A stretch of DNA of 64,000 bases from Jacaranda mimosifolia (GCA_018894105.1 CM032119.1:14711246-14775245), one strand, 5' to 3'; shown: positions 1 to 13,023, counted from the stretch's first letter. The notes: generated by a model from the letters alone, not told the origin. Translations and numbers: made by a program.

Positions 1-215
1 CAAACTATATTTGTTACCAATTAGTGACTGCCTTGGGGTCACTAATTGGTCACAGATTTGTGACCGCCCACAATTTTTCAGAAATAATGAGTTTCTTTTC
101 TTCATTTAGTGACCACCTTTAGGATCACTAATCTATCACAAATTTGTGACCGCAATTTTTAAAACTAATGAGTGTTTTTTTCCATTTAGTGACTACTAGG
201 TAATCACCAATCAAT
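1..215. repeat. CACTA subterminal repeat array (left)
   Basis: Repeated units built from gtcactaattggtcac and tttgtgaccgc occur four or five times in 215 bp. They match the array at 6090-6420, which abuts the CACTA terminus. In this superfamily such arrays are transposase-binding subterminal repeats. The terminal CACTA itself is not in the window. Confidence 0.6.
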
Positions 216-599
216 TACTGATTTTTTTTTTGTTTATAATATTTAATTTAATATATTTATTCAACCTATTTTTTGTTCTAATTAATAACAATTTAAATCA
301 CATCATTTAAAACATAATTCACATTCCAAATAATACTCACGTTAAGTGGATAGTCCAGTCAACTGAATGGAAATGCTTATTGGAACAATTTAGCCTATGC
401 AAAATCAGAGAAAATTCACCTGCATAGAGAATATTAAAACTATTAGTCTCATTTTCAAAGAATTATTCTAACTGAGCATTGCAAATGAACAGTCTCATAA
501 AAACCAAAAGGTCCTGGTTACAAATAACCACATTAATAATAAACATTGCAGTCTTTGCTACTTTAAAGATAAAATCTTCAGAGAACATACACAAGCTTC

Positions 600-3210
600 T
601 TCAATAAAGTCATCCACCTACTGTGGACAGGAGAATTCTGCTTGGCTTTTTCCCCCTCTTCCCCACTTCATTCGCCTTAGGCATATGTTCAACTTCCACG
701 TGTTTTGCTCTCGATGTTATATCGGCAAATGAGCCACCAGTATTTCTCCATCCTAGACGAATAAATAGTCAACAAATTAAATCCACTTCAAGAGGAAAAT
801 AAACATTGTTTACTACATAAAGTTTTTCAGCAGGATCTGGAAGGTTTTTCAGCACCTGTGAGTGTGATCAAGGAAAACACATTGTTTACTCCAGAAACAG
901 CTCCACATAAAAATTTCAAAATGAACATACTATAGAACTGTTATAAAGCTGGAGAAACAAACGAAAAAAAGGGCCATCATACGCAATTATGGTATCAAGA
1001 TACTTATGCATCTGTGGCAGCATAGTTTAATTGCTCCTTTGATAGAACTTCCACTTCCCAATTTCCTAGTCGGATTTTGTTTGGCTTGGGAACCTACAAA
1101 ATTCAAACTACGCTAGTTAGAATTCATTGATAGAATAATAGCTCACATTGAAACCTCATGGATTCGAGTTTGAAGTACACACAGGTCAGAACTATTTAAA
1201 AAAGGTGCAGCATAAGTTCTAATGATGAATGGCTTCCAAGTAAACAGATGCAACAAATATGTCTTTGTTTGTATTGCTATACCCTTTTCATGAATGCAAA
1301 TACACATTCCTCCAAGACCATCAGCTTGGATAACTAGTAAATCACAAGGATCCTTGAGATCAAAGAGCACAAAATGCATGAATTAGCTAAAATGGAAGAC
1401 ATGCAACAACAAAAAAAAAAAAAATTTACAGCTCTCAGAATTTAGTAGTTATCAAGCAACCTATTACCTGAACATCAGGGCCAGCAATGCTGAAGTTCTG
1501 GCCCATATCGACCAAGTTACAATGCAAACAGACCACCAGGCTCAGGCGGGCAATTCATCCCAGCTGCATCTGTACCAGCATCAGGCAGCCAATTGCAGCA
1601 CACAATTAGCATGCACATGAATTGCTATAGATAAAAGGTTGAAACATCATATGAATCCTAACATACTGATACTAAAAAATATTGGAGGGATTTAAAGCCT
1701 GGATTTTGTAAACCAAACACTTTCATTACCTCCACTAGCCTTGGGTTCGATGGTCTAGGAACAGAGGTGTGTAAAACCTAGTCAATCGAGATATGCTGCT
1801 ATGCAGCTCTGTTTGCTTGAAGATGCAATGGATGAAGTGGCAAAGCAATTTAGCACAAATACTTTAAGTTTGCAATTAAGATCAACAATACGAGTCTGAA
1901 AAAAAACTTTCAACTTTGATAGGTTTCAGATTCATTAGTATTAAGTATTGGAGTTGGAAAGAAAAAATATTAAGGTCTCAGAATCTGTGGTTTGTAAAAC
2001 CAACATATATTTACTTAAAATAAAGTGGACTTCAAATCCATGTAAAATTTATTGGCTATATCTGAGAGGTCCCCCAAATTGTTAATTGATACATATTAAT
2101 CTTGCAAAACCTTAGCAGCATCATTGGCAATGCAGATACCCACATATAGATGTACCAAGCAATCTACTATGTTGAGATATGATGAATGTGAAAATTTAAT
2201 ATGTCTAATTTTTAATTTCAGAGGATTCTTAGGAATAATAAAGCACCACCTTCAGAGAAGCTGAATCCTCAAGAAGACATTGCAAATTTTTTGGTATTTG
2301 AGAATGAATAATGTGCAACACAAAGCAACAGTTATTGTCCCCACATATTTGTATAACTGCAGCCTTCCCAGGTGTAACACCTGCAAAGATTAGCAATGTT
2401 TCTTCATAAACTAGCAAAACCCACTTAATCATATTCTTTGTTGTGGTGCTAAAAGAATGCACAGTAGACCAATAAACACAACCATTGATTTTCTGCTCCA
2501 AGTGATTTATTGGAAAAATTGGTAGTCATTCCTTAAATTTTCTCTTAAAGAGGCTTAAGAATCATTGCTTGCTTAGAAATATGAGTTTTTTTCAAACTTA
2601 ACCATAATGCACAAGATAGCAATGAACTCAAGTTCTCCTTTCTGAATTTTGGCAAATAAACAAGCCCTAAAATAATTTCTCATCACTTGACTAACATTAA
2701 TTTCAAAGTTGCAGCTTCTTTAAGACTGTTGGCTCCCAACTATAAAATTTAAAATTTTTGAGTTATGTTGAATTAAAAGAAAAGGTAACAAGTTCAGAAG
2801 AAAGCTTCCACACCTTCAGTTGATCATTGTGATTAGAAGTGTTATAAAGAGTGGAAATGTAAATGACCTGCAAATTGCAAAATGAAAGAAAAAAGTGCCA
2901 TTCATTTATTTGAAGGAATGCAAGCTTAGTCATAGGATATGGTGGATATATAAACTGGAAATCTGAAGCAACAGCAACTCAATGCTCATGCCTTCCTCTG
3001 AATGCTCCCAGCGGGCCTCGGCGACGAGCATCTCGCCGGTAAAAGTGCCGGTGAGAACATTACAGTAAGAAGAAAGTTTTCAATAAATAAATAAAGAAAA
3101 AAGAAGAAGAAGAAGAAAGGAAGAAAAGAGAGTACCTGGGAAATGGGTGGGCTGGTGGGAATTGAAATTGAAATGTAAATGAGAGCTAGGGTTTATTCAT
3201 TTGGTCATCT
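600..3210 (-). pseudogene. Werner-like 3'-5' exonuclease (RNase D/DEDD family) gene relic
   Basis: Exons read on the minus strand. Exon 2250-2380 follows a TTTGCAG acceptor and encodes PGKAAVIQICGDNN then CFVLHIIHSQIP, the start of a WRN-type exonuclease domain. Exon 2015-2143 encodes VGICIANDAAKVLQD, then a TAA stop, then NLGDLSDIANK. Exon 983-1093 encodes KPNKIRLGNWEVE and LSKEQLNYAATDA, the Exo III block of the family, with stops replacing the expected Tyr and Trp just after it. Exon 817-855 encodes VLKNLPDPAEKLY. A further exon-like stretch is 2814-2867, with good splice sites; a possible last exon is at 612-754. The acceptor before 2143 reads AT rather than AG. The exon expected between 2015 and 1093 was not found. 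Introns are kept, so this is a DNA-level copy, not a retrocopy. It is dead: several nonsense changes, one lost splice site, one missing exon. It lies inside the probable CACTA element, which suggests gene capture, but an old host gene flanked by transposons is possible. The domain call is firm; the exact gene limits are not. Confidence 0.75.
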
Positions 3211-4271
3211 TTGTTTTTTATATCTTTTATTGTTTTATATTTTATTTTGATAATTTTTATTTAATTATAGTAATTAATTTTTTTAAATTTTTAAATTTTA
3301 AATTCAAAATTTGATTATTCACCTATTTGTTATATATGATTTTGGTTCATATCTGGATATTTAAATTTTTATATATTATATTTTAATATAATTTTAAAAA
3401 TTTAAATTTTACAGTGGCTATTGAACATTGATATTTAATTTTAGATATGTAGATATAATAATATTAATCAATAAAGATATTATCTATTATTAATATTTTG
3501 GGGTTTAAAATTTATAGAAGTTGTGAGATTTTAAGATTTAGAGTTTAAGTTTTATATTTAGATAAATTTTATTAGTTTTCTAAATTAATAATAGTAAAAA
3601 TCTACAAAATAAAATTATGAAATGATATATTCATCTTGTATTATAGGTATAGAGTATAGTTAGATATTATAAAACATTTAAAAGTTATTTGGATGAGTTT
3701 ATAAGTTTCTTAAAACATTTTATAAGATGTTTGGTAACTTATAAGATGCCAAAAAGTATTTCGTAATTTTTTTAAGAAAATAGCTTATAAAGATTCTGAA
3801 ATAAGACGTTAGAAAATTTTAAGCTTTTTTTTTAAAAAAAAAAAGGAATTCTTAACTTATTTTTTAAAATTTTAACAAACTCGCTAAATTTTAATTATAT
3901 TAATTATAAAATTATCATTATTACTACCTTATAAGCTCCAAGATCTTATTATCCAGACACTTTGGCTCTGTTTACTTGCATTTTCTAGAAAATATTTTGG
4001 AAGAATGGATTTTTGGGAGAAAAATTGGAGAAAGTGCCAACCGTTTGTTTTTGTTTTGGGAAAATAAGAAAAAATGTTTGAAAATGAGTTATTAGTTTAT
4101 TAATGTGGATGGACAAATTTTGCTGTAAATGTCAAATTAGTTATTTTTTTATTGGGTTTGTAGGAAGAAATTGATTTTTTATGTAATATATGTATGTATG
4201 TTTATAGTTTGATGATGTGTATGTGTATGTATATGTAGATATATATGTAAAGATTGTAATGAAGTGACGTA
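3211..4271. other. AT-rich intergenic/transposon interior, no gene seen
   Basis: Very AT-rich sequence with no credible coding frame. 3660-3960 has self-complementary stretches around ttataagatg, and 3961-4100 resembles the end of a small DNA element. Neither could be bounded. Confidence 0.5.
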
Positions 4272-4639
4272 TAATTAATTTAATTCATAATTTATTTTGA
4301 TATTTTATATTTTTTAGAATTATAATAACAAATGATGTACTACTTTAAAGAAAGCATTCATGAATTAAAATTAAATATATATGAAATCATAATTATATGT
4401 TAATGTTATTAATATCAACTTTCATTAAAAAAAATATTAAACTATAACATAATTCCAATTTTAATTAAAATGAACTATTTTAATAATTTATTATTCCAGA
4501 TTTATGTGTATATAAAACTTAATTAATTATTTAATAAAGATATTCATTAAAGAATATTTAGTAATAAACAAAATAATTATTTAAAAGTAATTTATTATTA
4601 TATTTAATTTTATATATAATCAATTGTTAAATGAAATAG
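4272..4639. repeat. ~370-bp direct repeat, copy 1
   Basis: Starts taattaatttaattcataa and ends aaatgaaatag. It is closely similar to 5071-5440, with scattered substitutions and short indels. The two copies lie in the same orientation and flank 431 bp of unrelated, less AT-rich sequence. No TG...CA ends were seen, so it is not a standard LTR. Confidence 0.75.
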
Positions 4640-5070
4640 CATCAATGTAATCCCAATAGGAATATCTTGAGGGGTTATATTGAACTGGAAAAAAATTTTC
4701 TTTATGAGGATTAACCCATTCTGATGGAGTAATAATTTTGAATTTTCTTAAAAATAATTTTTTGTGCATTTTCTTTGTCAAAAATTTCTGTTATCTCAAT
4801 AGATTCTTAATCTATTAAGATAAGTTCATAAAACTTTTGTGTTTTTCTTGGATCTTCAAAGATACAAAAATGCTCTTTACTAAGTATTTTTGCTGATATC
4901 TTTTGGGGATTTGTCTCTTGAGAAACCCACTTTGATTCAAGGAAACATTCAATATAGAACCAATTTGTTAAAATATAATCATCAATTTTTTCAAATGATG
5001 ATTGTGATGAAGTGGATTTGGGAGATTCTTTATTTTGCAATTTTTGTTTTCAAGTTTGTGGAATGGTGTG
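4640..5070 (-). pseudogene. Protein-like fragment between direct repeats, unidentified
   Basis: The minus strand carries an open frame (77 codons from 5040) starting MQNKESPKSTSSQSSFEKID and including DYILTNWFYIECFLESKWVS. After one stop, further protein-like sequence continues and ends in PSRYSYWDYIDA exactly where the left repeat begins. Composition and aromatic content are unlike the AT-rich flanks, so it looks like real former coding sequence cut off at both sides. The style is that of an N-terminal region of a retroelement or integrated-virus-like polyprotein, but I cannot place the family with confidence. It has no start or stop context of its own and is surely non-functional. Confidence 0.4.
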
Positions 5071-5440
5071 TAATTAATTTAATTCATAATTTATTTTGAT
5101 ATTTTATATTTTTTTTATAATTATAAATAACAAATGATTTATTACTTTAAATAAAGCATTCATTAATTAAAATTAAATATATATATGAAATCATATTATA
5201 TGTTAATATTATTAATATCAACTTTCATTAAAAAATTATTAAAATATAACATAATTCCAATTTTAATTAAAATGAACTATTTAACCATTTGTTATTCCAG
5301 ATTTATGTGTATATAAAACTTAATTAATTATTTAATAAAGATATTCATATACGAATATTTAGTAATAAACAAAATAATTATTTAAAATTAATTTATTATT
5401 ATATTTAATTTTATATGTAATCAATTATTAAATGAAATAG
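5071..5440. repeat. ~370-bp direct repeat, copy 2
   Basis: Second copy of the repeat at 4272-4639. It shares the distinctive run gatttatgtgtatataaaac and the same ends. After it the sequence is AT-rich without genes to about 6040. Confidence 0.75.
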
Positions 5441-6452
<1,012 letters not shown>

Positions 6453-6902
6453 TTAGCATTATGGTGGGCCGCGTGCATAAGATTTGTTTTGTTTAAAATC
6501 TCTTGGCTTTAGTGGGTTTGCTTGCTGAATCTCTTGCCTTTTGAACTTGGAAGCAGCAGCAACGTGGAATAATTAATATGGCACTTAGTGAAGGAAAAAT
6601 GGTGATTGTGGAGGGCCACATGTGTAGAAAGAATGTTTTTTGGTTTGTAAGTGTTAAAACGGAAAATGAGCTTGCTTGGTGGCCTGGTTTAATTTAGCAT
6701 TGAAGTTGTTGTCTTCATTTTGCAGGAATTAAAGTAGCATAATGCTGAAACCGTGTGGGCTCCAATATATATATACATATACATATATATATATACAGTT
6801 TAAAAATTCATATGTTATATATATATATATAATAATTATCATGACTTATTCACTCAAAAATGTATTGGAAGACATCGTTCGTGAACAAGTTTCGAGGGGG
6901 CA
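6453..6902. other. Flanking sequence with TA microsatellite
   Basis: No gene seen. An interrupted (TA)n tract with tatatacatata runs from about 6764 to 6832. The purine run cgaggggg at 6893-6900 may be the polypurine tract of the LTR that follows. Confidence 0.4.
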
Positions 6903-7735
6903 TTTGTAGACGACTTAATTTTTGGGCCAAATGAAAAATAACATGTGTAAATAATATATTAGTTATTAATTTAAAATTTTCTATTTATGTATTGAAATTT
7001 ATTAAATTTAATTCCAAATGATAAATGGTTAATTTTAATTAATATTCTGATATTTATTTTATACAAATCAAATGTTGACAACTGTTGAGCTAAAGATATA
7101 TCATGTCAATCAAATCAAGTCTGGTGGCCCAGCACTCTCAAGCTAATCAAGTTGGGACATGTGGCGCATCCATGTACGTGGACCAATCAAGTCAAGAATG
7201 TTTGATATTGTCTTTTAAATGTACAACAAAGAGATAATTATCAAATGAATTCAAGTCATTTCGGAGTCTCTTACTGAGCACCTATATAAAGGGGATGATT
7301 AGAGACTCATTTTATGATATTCTCATATACATATACACATATCCTCATATTCATATTCTCATATCCACATATTCTCAAGTCAAAGACTCAAGTCTTCAAG
7401 TTTTCAAGTTTCTGCTGCGACGACGTATTACTACTGCAAATGTCCTATACCTCTTCAAAGCATCAAGTCATCAAATCCTTTGATCTCGAAATCAAGGTTC
7501 GAGTTCAAAGAAATTATGTAGTGTCTTTTACCAAGTCAAAGGGTACTACACCATATATCCAAGAACAAGCTTTGAGCCCTTGGATCATATATTGGGAGAA
7601 GAATCAGGGGATTAGTTTTGTTAGGGAATTTATATTTTTCTCTGATAAATTGTAATTCTCATATATTCTTTAATATAAATTCAATTTTTTCATTATTTTT
7701 CTTTGTCTTGTGATTTAATTTTGCAGACAACGAAA
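6903..7735 (+). mobile_element. LTR-like relic (solo or 3' LTR)
   Basis: A purine tract (cgagggggca) immediately precedes tttgtagacgactt, a plausible LTR start. Inside are a TATA box (7283-7290), then about 390 bp to a polyadenylation-like aatataaa near 7674, and a U5-like end around ttgcagacaacg. The layout (PPT on the left, TATA then poly(A) signal rightwards) implies plus orientation. No partner LTR, internal coding region or TSD was found, so the exact end is uncertain. Open frames here (7295-7655) are not supported as genes. Confidence 0.45.
7283..7290 (+). promoter_or_regulatory. TATA box in LTR relic
   Basis: TATATAAA followed by ggggatgattagag. It is the only strong TATA motif in a balanced-composition context in this LTR-like stretch, and it is placed as expected for a U3/R boundary. 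Confidence 0.4.
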
Positions 7736-7741
7736 TTTGTG

Positions 7742-7804
7742 TGAACACATACATATATATAGATACACAAATATATATCTACATGTATGTATATATATAT
7801 ATAA
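7742..7804. repeat. TA/ACA-rich microsatellite
   Basis: Interrupted tatata/acatacata tract. It generates spurious open frames on both strands. Confidence 0.6.
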
Positions 7805-7839
7805 ACCCCATGCTCAATTTCAACCCCTACCCAAATTCG

Positions 7840-8000
7840 ATTGTCATGGTCGGCAGCAGATCGACAGGCGGCCAAATCTGGTCGGGCTGGCCGAGAAAGG
7901 GGAGAGAGGGGGCTGACGGGGTGGGGGCCGTGGGATGAGGGGTAGGGTGGGGAATGGGGGCTTGTTTGCGGTTTGGGGGTTGGAGGAGAATATGATGATT
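7840..8000. other. G-rich island
   Basis: About 160 bp with many G runs on the plus strand (for example gggtagggtggggaatgggg), in sharp contrast with AT-rich flanks. It has G-quadruplex potential. No gene assigned; overlapping frames on both strands are probably composition artefacts. Confidence 0.4.
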
Positions 8001-10780
8001 TTTTCTTTTTTCTTTTTGTTTCATTTGGGTTTTCTTTTTTATATTTTTTTTACTTATTTGTTTTTTAATTAATTTATCAATTCAATCAAATTATTGAAAA
8101 TACATTTATATGTTTATATATTATTAAATATTAATCCAAAATAATTATTTTTTACTTATTTTATTTAAATTATATTGTTAGGATAATAGTGTTATATTTT
8201 ATATTTATTCTTAAATTTTTTGCTTTAGTTAATAAATAAAGATAATTATATTTAATTATATTATTTTTTATATATTTCTTCTGTTAATATTATAAAATAT
8301 ATAATTTAAAATTATGTTATCTAATATAGTAATTTTTTTAAAAAATATCTTTTAATTATTTTTTAAATATTTACCAAGCATTTAATGTACTAAATTTTAA
8401 AATGCTAACCAACAACTTATGGTAAAATTAATGATAACCTATTGTAAAAAGACATATGTCATTTAATTTAACAATACCCCATGTGAGATAAATACTTACA
8501 TACCTGACCGTAAACATGTCCCACAATCATGCCTTTAAAGAATCTTCATATTGAATTTTTACTTTTAATTGAATTAATTGTTAGAAATTTGACTAAAAAA
8601 GCATGCTGTATAGATATAATGGATAAAAAAAAAGCAAAAAAAGATTTATTTTTTAAAGAAAATATTCTAATTCAAATTATGTAACATAAATTATTTTCAA
8701 ATTTTTATTTTTCTTCATTTTTAAATAAAGACGGGGATTTTTCCCTTAAAGAAAATATGTCCATTTGTTTTTAATTTATTGTTAAATTAAATCTAGATAT
8801 ATGACATATCACATATCCTGACTTTTGATTGGGGGAATAACGGGAGGGAGAGCTTCAGAGTACGCGGATGGGGATGGGGATGGGGATGGCCATGAAATAG
8901 GGAAGCGGGGGTGTGGTACATATGTGGGGTGTGAGGCTTAAAATTTCTCATGTTTTTTTTTTAAATTATTAATATTTTAATTTTGTACTTTTACATCTTA
9001 TGATTAAGTTTTCAAAAGTGATGATTTCTAATGTGGATTTTAAAAAATGGTTTTTAGTTAATTTCTAATGTCGATTTTAAAAAATAGTTTTTAGTTAATA
9101 TTTTTAAAGTTTTATAATTAATTTATAGAAGTTCGAGACTAGAATTTTTTTTTCAAATTTTCTATTACAAATTAAGCATATAAAATAAAAATAAATAAAA
9201 AAAGATAAAAAAGATAAATTAAAAAAATAAAAAAATTGTTAGAATTCCTAGTACAACTTAATTGCTTCTTTTATAGTTTTCTTAAATTATAAATATATAT
9301 ATATTATGATGTCTTAAATTGTATTATTTTAATAAAAGTGCGTGAACAATGAGAAAATCCGTAGCTTAAAATTGATTCAAAATCAGTGACGATTAGGAAT
9401 AAGATCACATAACACATAAGTCCAGTGATATCAAAATATTGTCTTGTTTCCATCATTGGAGGTTTTTATCCTTAATAAAAGGTTTCAAAAAGTGAAGGAT
9501 AGAATGAGTAATTTATAAACTAAGTTAAAAGCTTAATTAAAAAATTTAACATATATAACTATGTTTATGATGATATTTGAAAAAACTTAATCAATGTACT
9601 ATACTAGCATTTGGTATTTATAATTAGTTTTACTTGTAAAGAACTTATAATAAATCTGCTTTTAGTCACAACCATGAACTGTGGAAATTTTGAATCATTA
9701 CATTACATTAGAATTTAGAAGCCGAAAATTGTGTCAAATTATTTTTAATAATAAATATTAAATAAAATAAAAATTAAGTTATATATAAGAAAAAAAACAT
9801 AATTAAAAATTATTACTCTTATTTGGAGAAATGGGAGCGGGAAATATATAGTATTAGCTTTTCAGATATTTAAGTATTTTTATTTTTAATTTTAGACTTT
9901 AAATTTTCTATAATTAATTTTAGAAAACTTAGAACTTCTAGTTTTGATTTTATGTTTTTATATTTTTTGATTTATTTATACTTAATTTTTTATTTTATGT
10001 TTTATAATTAATCTTTTAAAAATTAAAGCTTTGGTTAGTTATATTTTGGTTGAATTGTGAAAAATATTTTAGGAGAAGTTGTTTAGAAAAATGGATAAGG
10101 TGAATGTGATGGCTGTTTGTTTTTTGTTTTGAGATTGCTAGAAAATATTTTAGAATAAAATTATTTGTTTAGAAATCTTGAAAGTAGACAAATTTTAATA
10201 TAAATGCACATCAATTATTTTTATTAAGTTAGTGAGGTGAAATAATTTTTTTATATTAATTATAAATGTGAATATATAATTAGAATGATTGCTAGATGTA
10301 TGTATATCTATAAATGGAAGAAAATGATGTTATATTTATTATTATTATATAAATATTATTATTGGGATGTTACATAAATATTTATATACAATAATGAAAA
10401 AGTTTTAAAATATAATGTAATAATCATTAAAGGAAGTTTTTGTAAATATGAAATTAATGAAAATTAAAAGTCACTATGAAACTTATCATTTCGAGAATTT
10501 TTTATATTATTGTAACATTATTCCCACTAACTACTTCAGCAAAACATAAAAATAAATAAATAATTATTAAAATTGCTTATTAAAAATAAATATTTTCAAA
10601 TAGTTAAAAATTTTAAAAACTTAAAATGGGTTTCCTTTCAAAAGAAATTTTCAGTTATACCCCTTACATTTCTTTTTTTAAATTTTTTCTAAGTAAAGGA
10701 GTTTTTTGTCTTTTGCTTATCAAGAGATTAACCAATGTTTTTAAAATGGGATACAACCCCTAATGTGGCAACTTTTTATT
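8001..10780. other. AT-rich region, no genes seen
   Basis: No credible coding sequence. It contains a short (GGGGAT)n run at 8866-8889. At 10028-10150, sequence around agaaaatattttagaat resembles 3961-4060, which suggests fragments of the same small DNA element. Confidence 0.5.
8866..8889 (+). repeat. (GGGGAT)n short tandem repeat
   Basis: ggatggggatggggatgg with four G tracts in a row on the plus strand. It is a minimal G-quadruplex pattern. Confidence 0.6.
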
Positions 10781-10896
10781 AAAAATTATGGTCTAACAGG
10801 TACCATGCCTATTAGACCATCGACTTCCCCTACTATTATATGGTAGTCGGAGATCAACCTGGCACAGGTACTATGCAGGCTTGGCTGCCCGCTTAA

Positions 10897-10912
10897 TCTC
10901 TCTCTCTCTCTG

Positions 10913-10953
<41 letters not shown>
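10897..10953. repeat. Compound microsatellite (TC)n(TA)n(TG)n
   Basis: tctctctctctc, then tatatatatata, then tgtgtgtgtgtg in one uninterrupted block. It creates the spurious minus frame at 10786-11040. Confidence 0.9.
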
Positions 10954-11040
10954 AGGTATAAAAAAAATAAGTACAAAAAAAGTATAAAAAAAATAAGGAA
11001 AAAGCTTATAAAGTGACCGTTGGGCAACGACTACTTGCAA

Positions 11041-11405
11041 GTAGCCGGTAGGTGTTGGCTAGTGCCAAACGGTTTATGGCCGTCTGGCTTGGTTTTATTT
11101 CTATTATTTTTTTGTAAATTATAAGTGATCTCTATAAATAGTTGTAATGCAATAGAATTTTATTTCAAATCTAATTCATAAGTTATTTAATTTTATTTAG
11201 TATTTCAATTAAAGACATAATAATACATGAAATATTATTCTTTTAATATATATATACACACTATTTAAAAAAGAAAGGACTTACTCTCACATAATAGCAG
11301 TTTTTTTTTTTACGCCAAAATATATTTTGCCCAAAATACCCCTATGAGATATAAACTAAATCTACATAGATTTTTAAAATTTATACATACGTATATACTC
11401 CCAAC
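11041..11405. other. No feature recognised
   Basis: AT-rich flank of the hAT-like element. It holds a short gtagccggtaggtgttggc patch of higher GC but no gene. Confidence 0.4.
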
Positions 11406-13023
11406 TAGTAGTGGCAAATGTGTGGGTTGGGTTGGATACGGGTTGGGTCTTTTTGGGTTGGGTTGGGTTGGATTGGATATGGGTTGAGCTCAAAATGAAT
11501 TTATATTTATGGGTTAAAAATGGGTTTGGTTGAAAACAGATTAGGTCAGATTTAGGTGGGTTCAATACCAAAAAAAAAAAAGGAAGAAAAATATAAAATT
11601 TTTACTAAATATATTGTTATATTATTTTATTAAACTATAATCTTTTTATCTTTATATGTTAATTAATTATTATTTAAGTCTTATTAATTACGTAAAATAA
11701 AATCAAATTAAGTAAACTTATAATTTACTTATTATTTTATAATATTTATATTTTTTTCTTTTAATACAAGATAACAATCTTGCTTAATGAATAAAACATA
11801 ACTATTTTAAATATTTTAAATTTTTAGTACAAAATGTTTGCATTGTACACAACAAATTAAAAAGATAAAAAAATAAAAATAAAAAGAGGAATTATGAGTT
11901 GGACATGTAACTTTTTTAAACATAAATTTATTTCTTGAAATTTAATAAAGTAATAGTTATATGTGGATGCTTATGTCTAATTTATTATTTTATTTTATTT
12001 TATTTTTCTTAAATTATATTGAATATTTAGCGTGAAAAAAATTATTTTTACTTGGATTTGAAGCATGAAGCAGATGATCACTTCAATTAACATTAAATAT
12101 TTATTTAATTAAATTATTTATTAGTAGCTAACTAATTGTGAAATAGTATTTTTGTTAAGAATAACATAAAAATAAAAAATCAAATAATAATTTTCCTATT
12201 TTTTGAAAATTTTATTTTTTTATTAATACTAAAATATTATATACATTTATAAAATCAAATATAGTTATGGCGTCATTATGACATCACATCAATCGAACCA
12301 ATCAAACTAATAACTAGTAACATTATCGATTTTTTGTCCAGTTCAATTTAGAATGTTAAACATGGTAACTTAAATATAATTTGTGTGAGTCAGGTGTCAA
12401 TTCAGGCTTTGACCTTGAGCTGTCTGTCTAGGATTTAAAAAAGAAAAAAAAAGAAAAGAAAAGAAAAAGGAGATGACAATGTTTCAAAGCTTTTACTTTG
12501 AATTAGTGAAATTTCATTACATTTTCCCCTTTTATGTGTATCATTAATTATTTATTTACACCCCTCCAAATTTTCAGTCAAGTTTATTTTTCTCAACAAC
12601 ACCTAATTAGGATAATTTAGAAGTACAATAAAAAATTCAGTAACATTTTTTTCTGATGTAATCATTTTTCATTTAAAAATCCTAATAGGAAGAATTTTTT
12701 TCATAAATATAGAAAATTTAAATTAAATATTCTTGTAGCTATGGCAAAAAAGAGAGAATAAAGTAGTTGGTGATTTAATGGGAGAATGGAAGAATGAAAG
12801 GATAATTTTGAAGCTGAAATTGAGTTGAATTATTTAAAAATTACTTTCAACCAATTTTAGACTCATTTACATTTAAAACCTATTTCAACCCATTAAAGCG
12901 CAACCCATATTTAACCCACTAACCCAACCCAAACCTAATCTAATTATTTCAAACCCAATCCAACCCAAAACTAAGTAGGTTGGGTTGGAACCATGGATTT
13001 AAACCCAGTTTTTGCACCCCCTA
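11406..13023. mobile_element. Non-autonomous hAT-like element with GGGTTGG subterminal repeats
   Basis: Left end tagtagtggcaaatg; right end ttttgcaccccctactcc, whose reverse complement starts tagggggtgcaaaa. That gives nine matches in 13 terminal bases and resembles the hAT consensus style. Flanking 8-mers are ctcccaac (11398-11405) and ctccccac (13024-13031), 7 of 8 identical, the TSD length of hAT elements. Subterminal GGGTT-rich sequence (11420-11560) is mirrored by CCAACCC-rich sequence (12850-12990) in opposite orientation. The interior is AT-rich with no transposase. Confidence 0.65.

Noticed and set aside
1143..1379. 78-codon minus frame in the exonuclease relic region
   Set aside because: It does not fit the exonuclease family between the recognised exons and is most likely intron sequence.
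7295..7655. Overlapping plus-strand open frames of 62 and 113 codons
   Set aside because: They lie in the R/U5-like part of an LTR relic and have no domain features.
7693..8024. Frames on both strands over the TA microsatellite and G-rich patch
   Set aside because: Composition artefacts: the translations are Tyr/Ile runs and Pro/Thr runs.
10786..11040. 84-codon minus frame
   Set aside because: Its centre is the compound microsatellite (THTHTH and YIYIY runs).
11405..11570. Interstitial telomere repeat
   Set aside because: The GGGTT words are irregular and mirrored at the other end of a TSD-bounded element, so they are hAT subterminal repeats.
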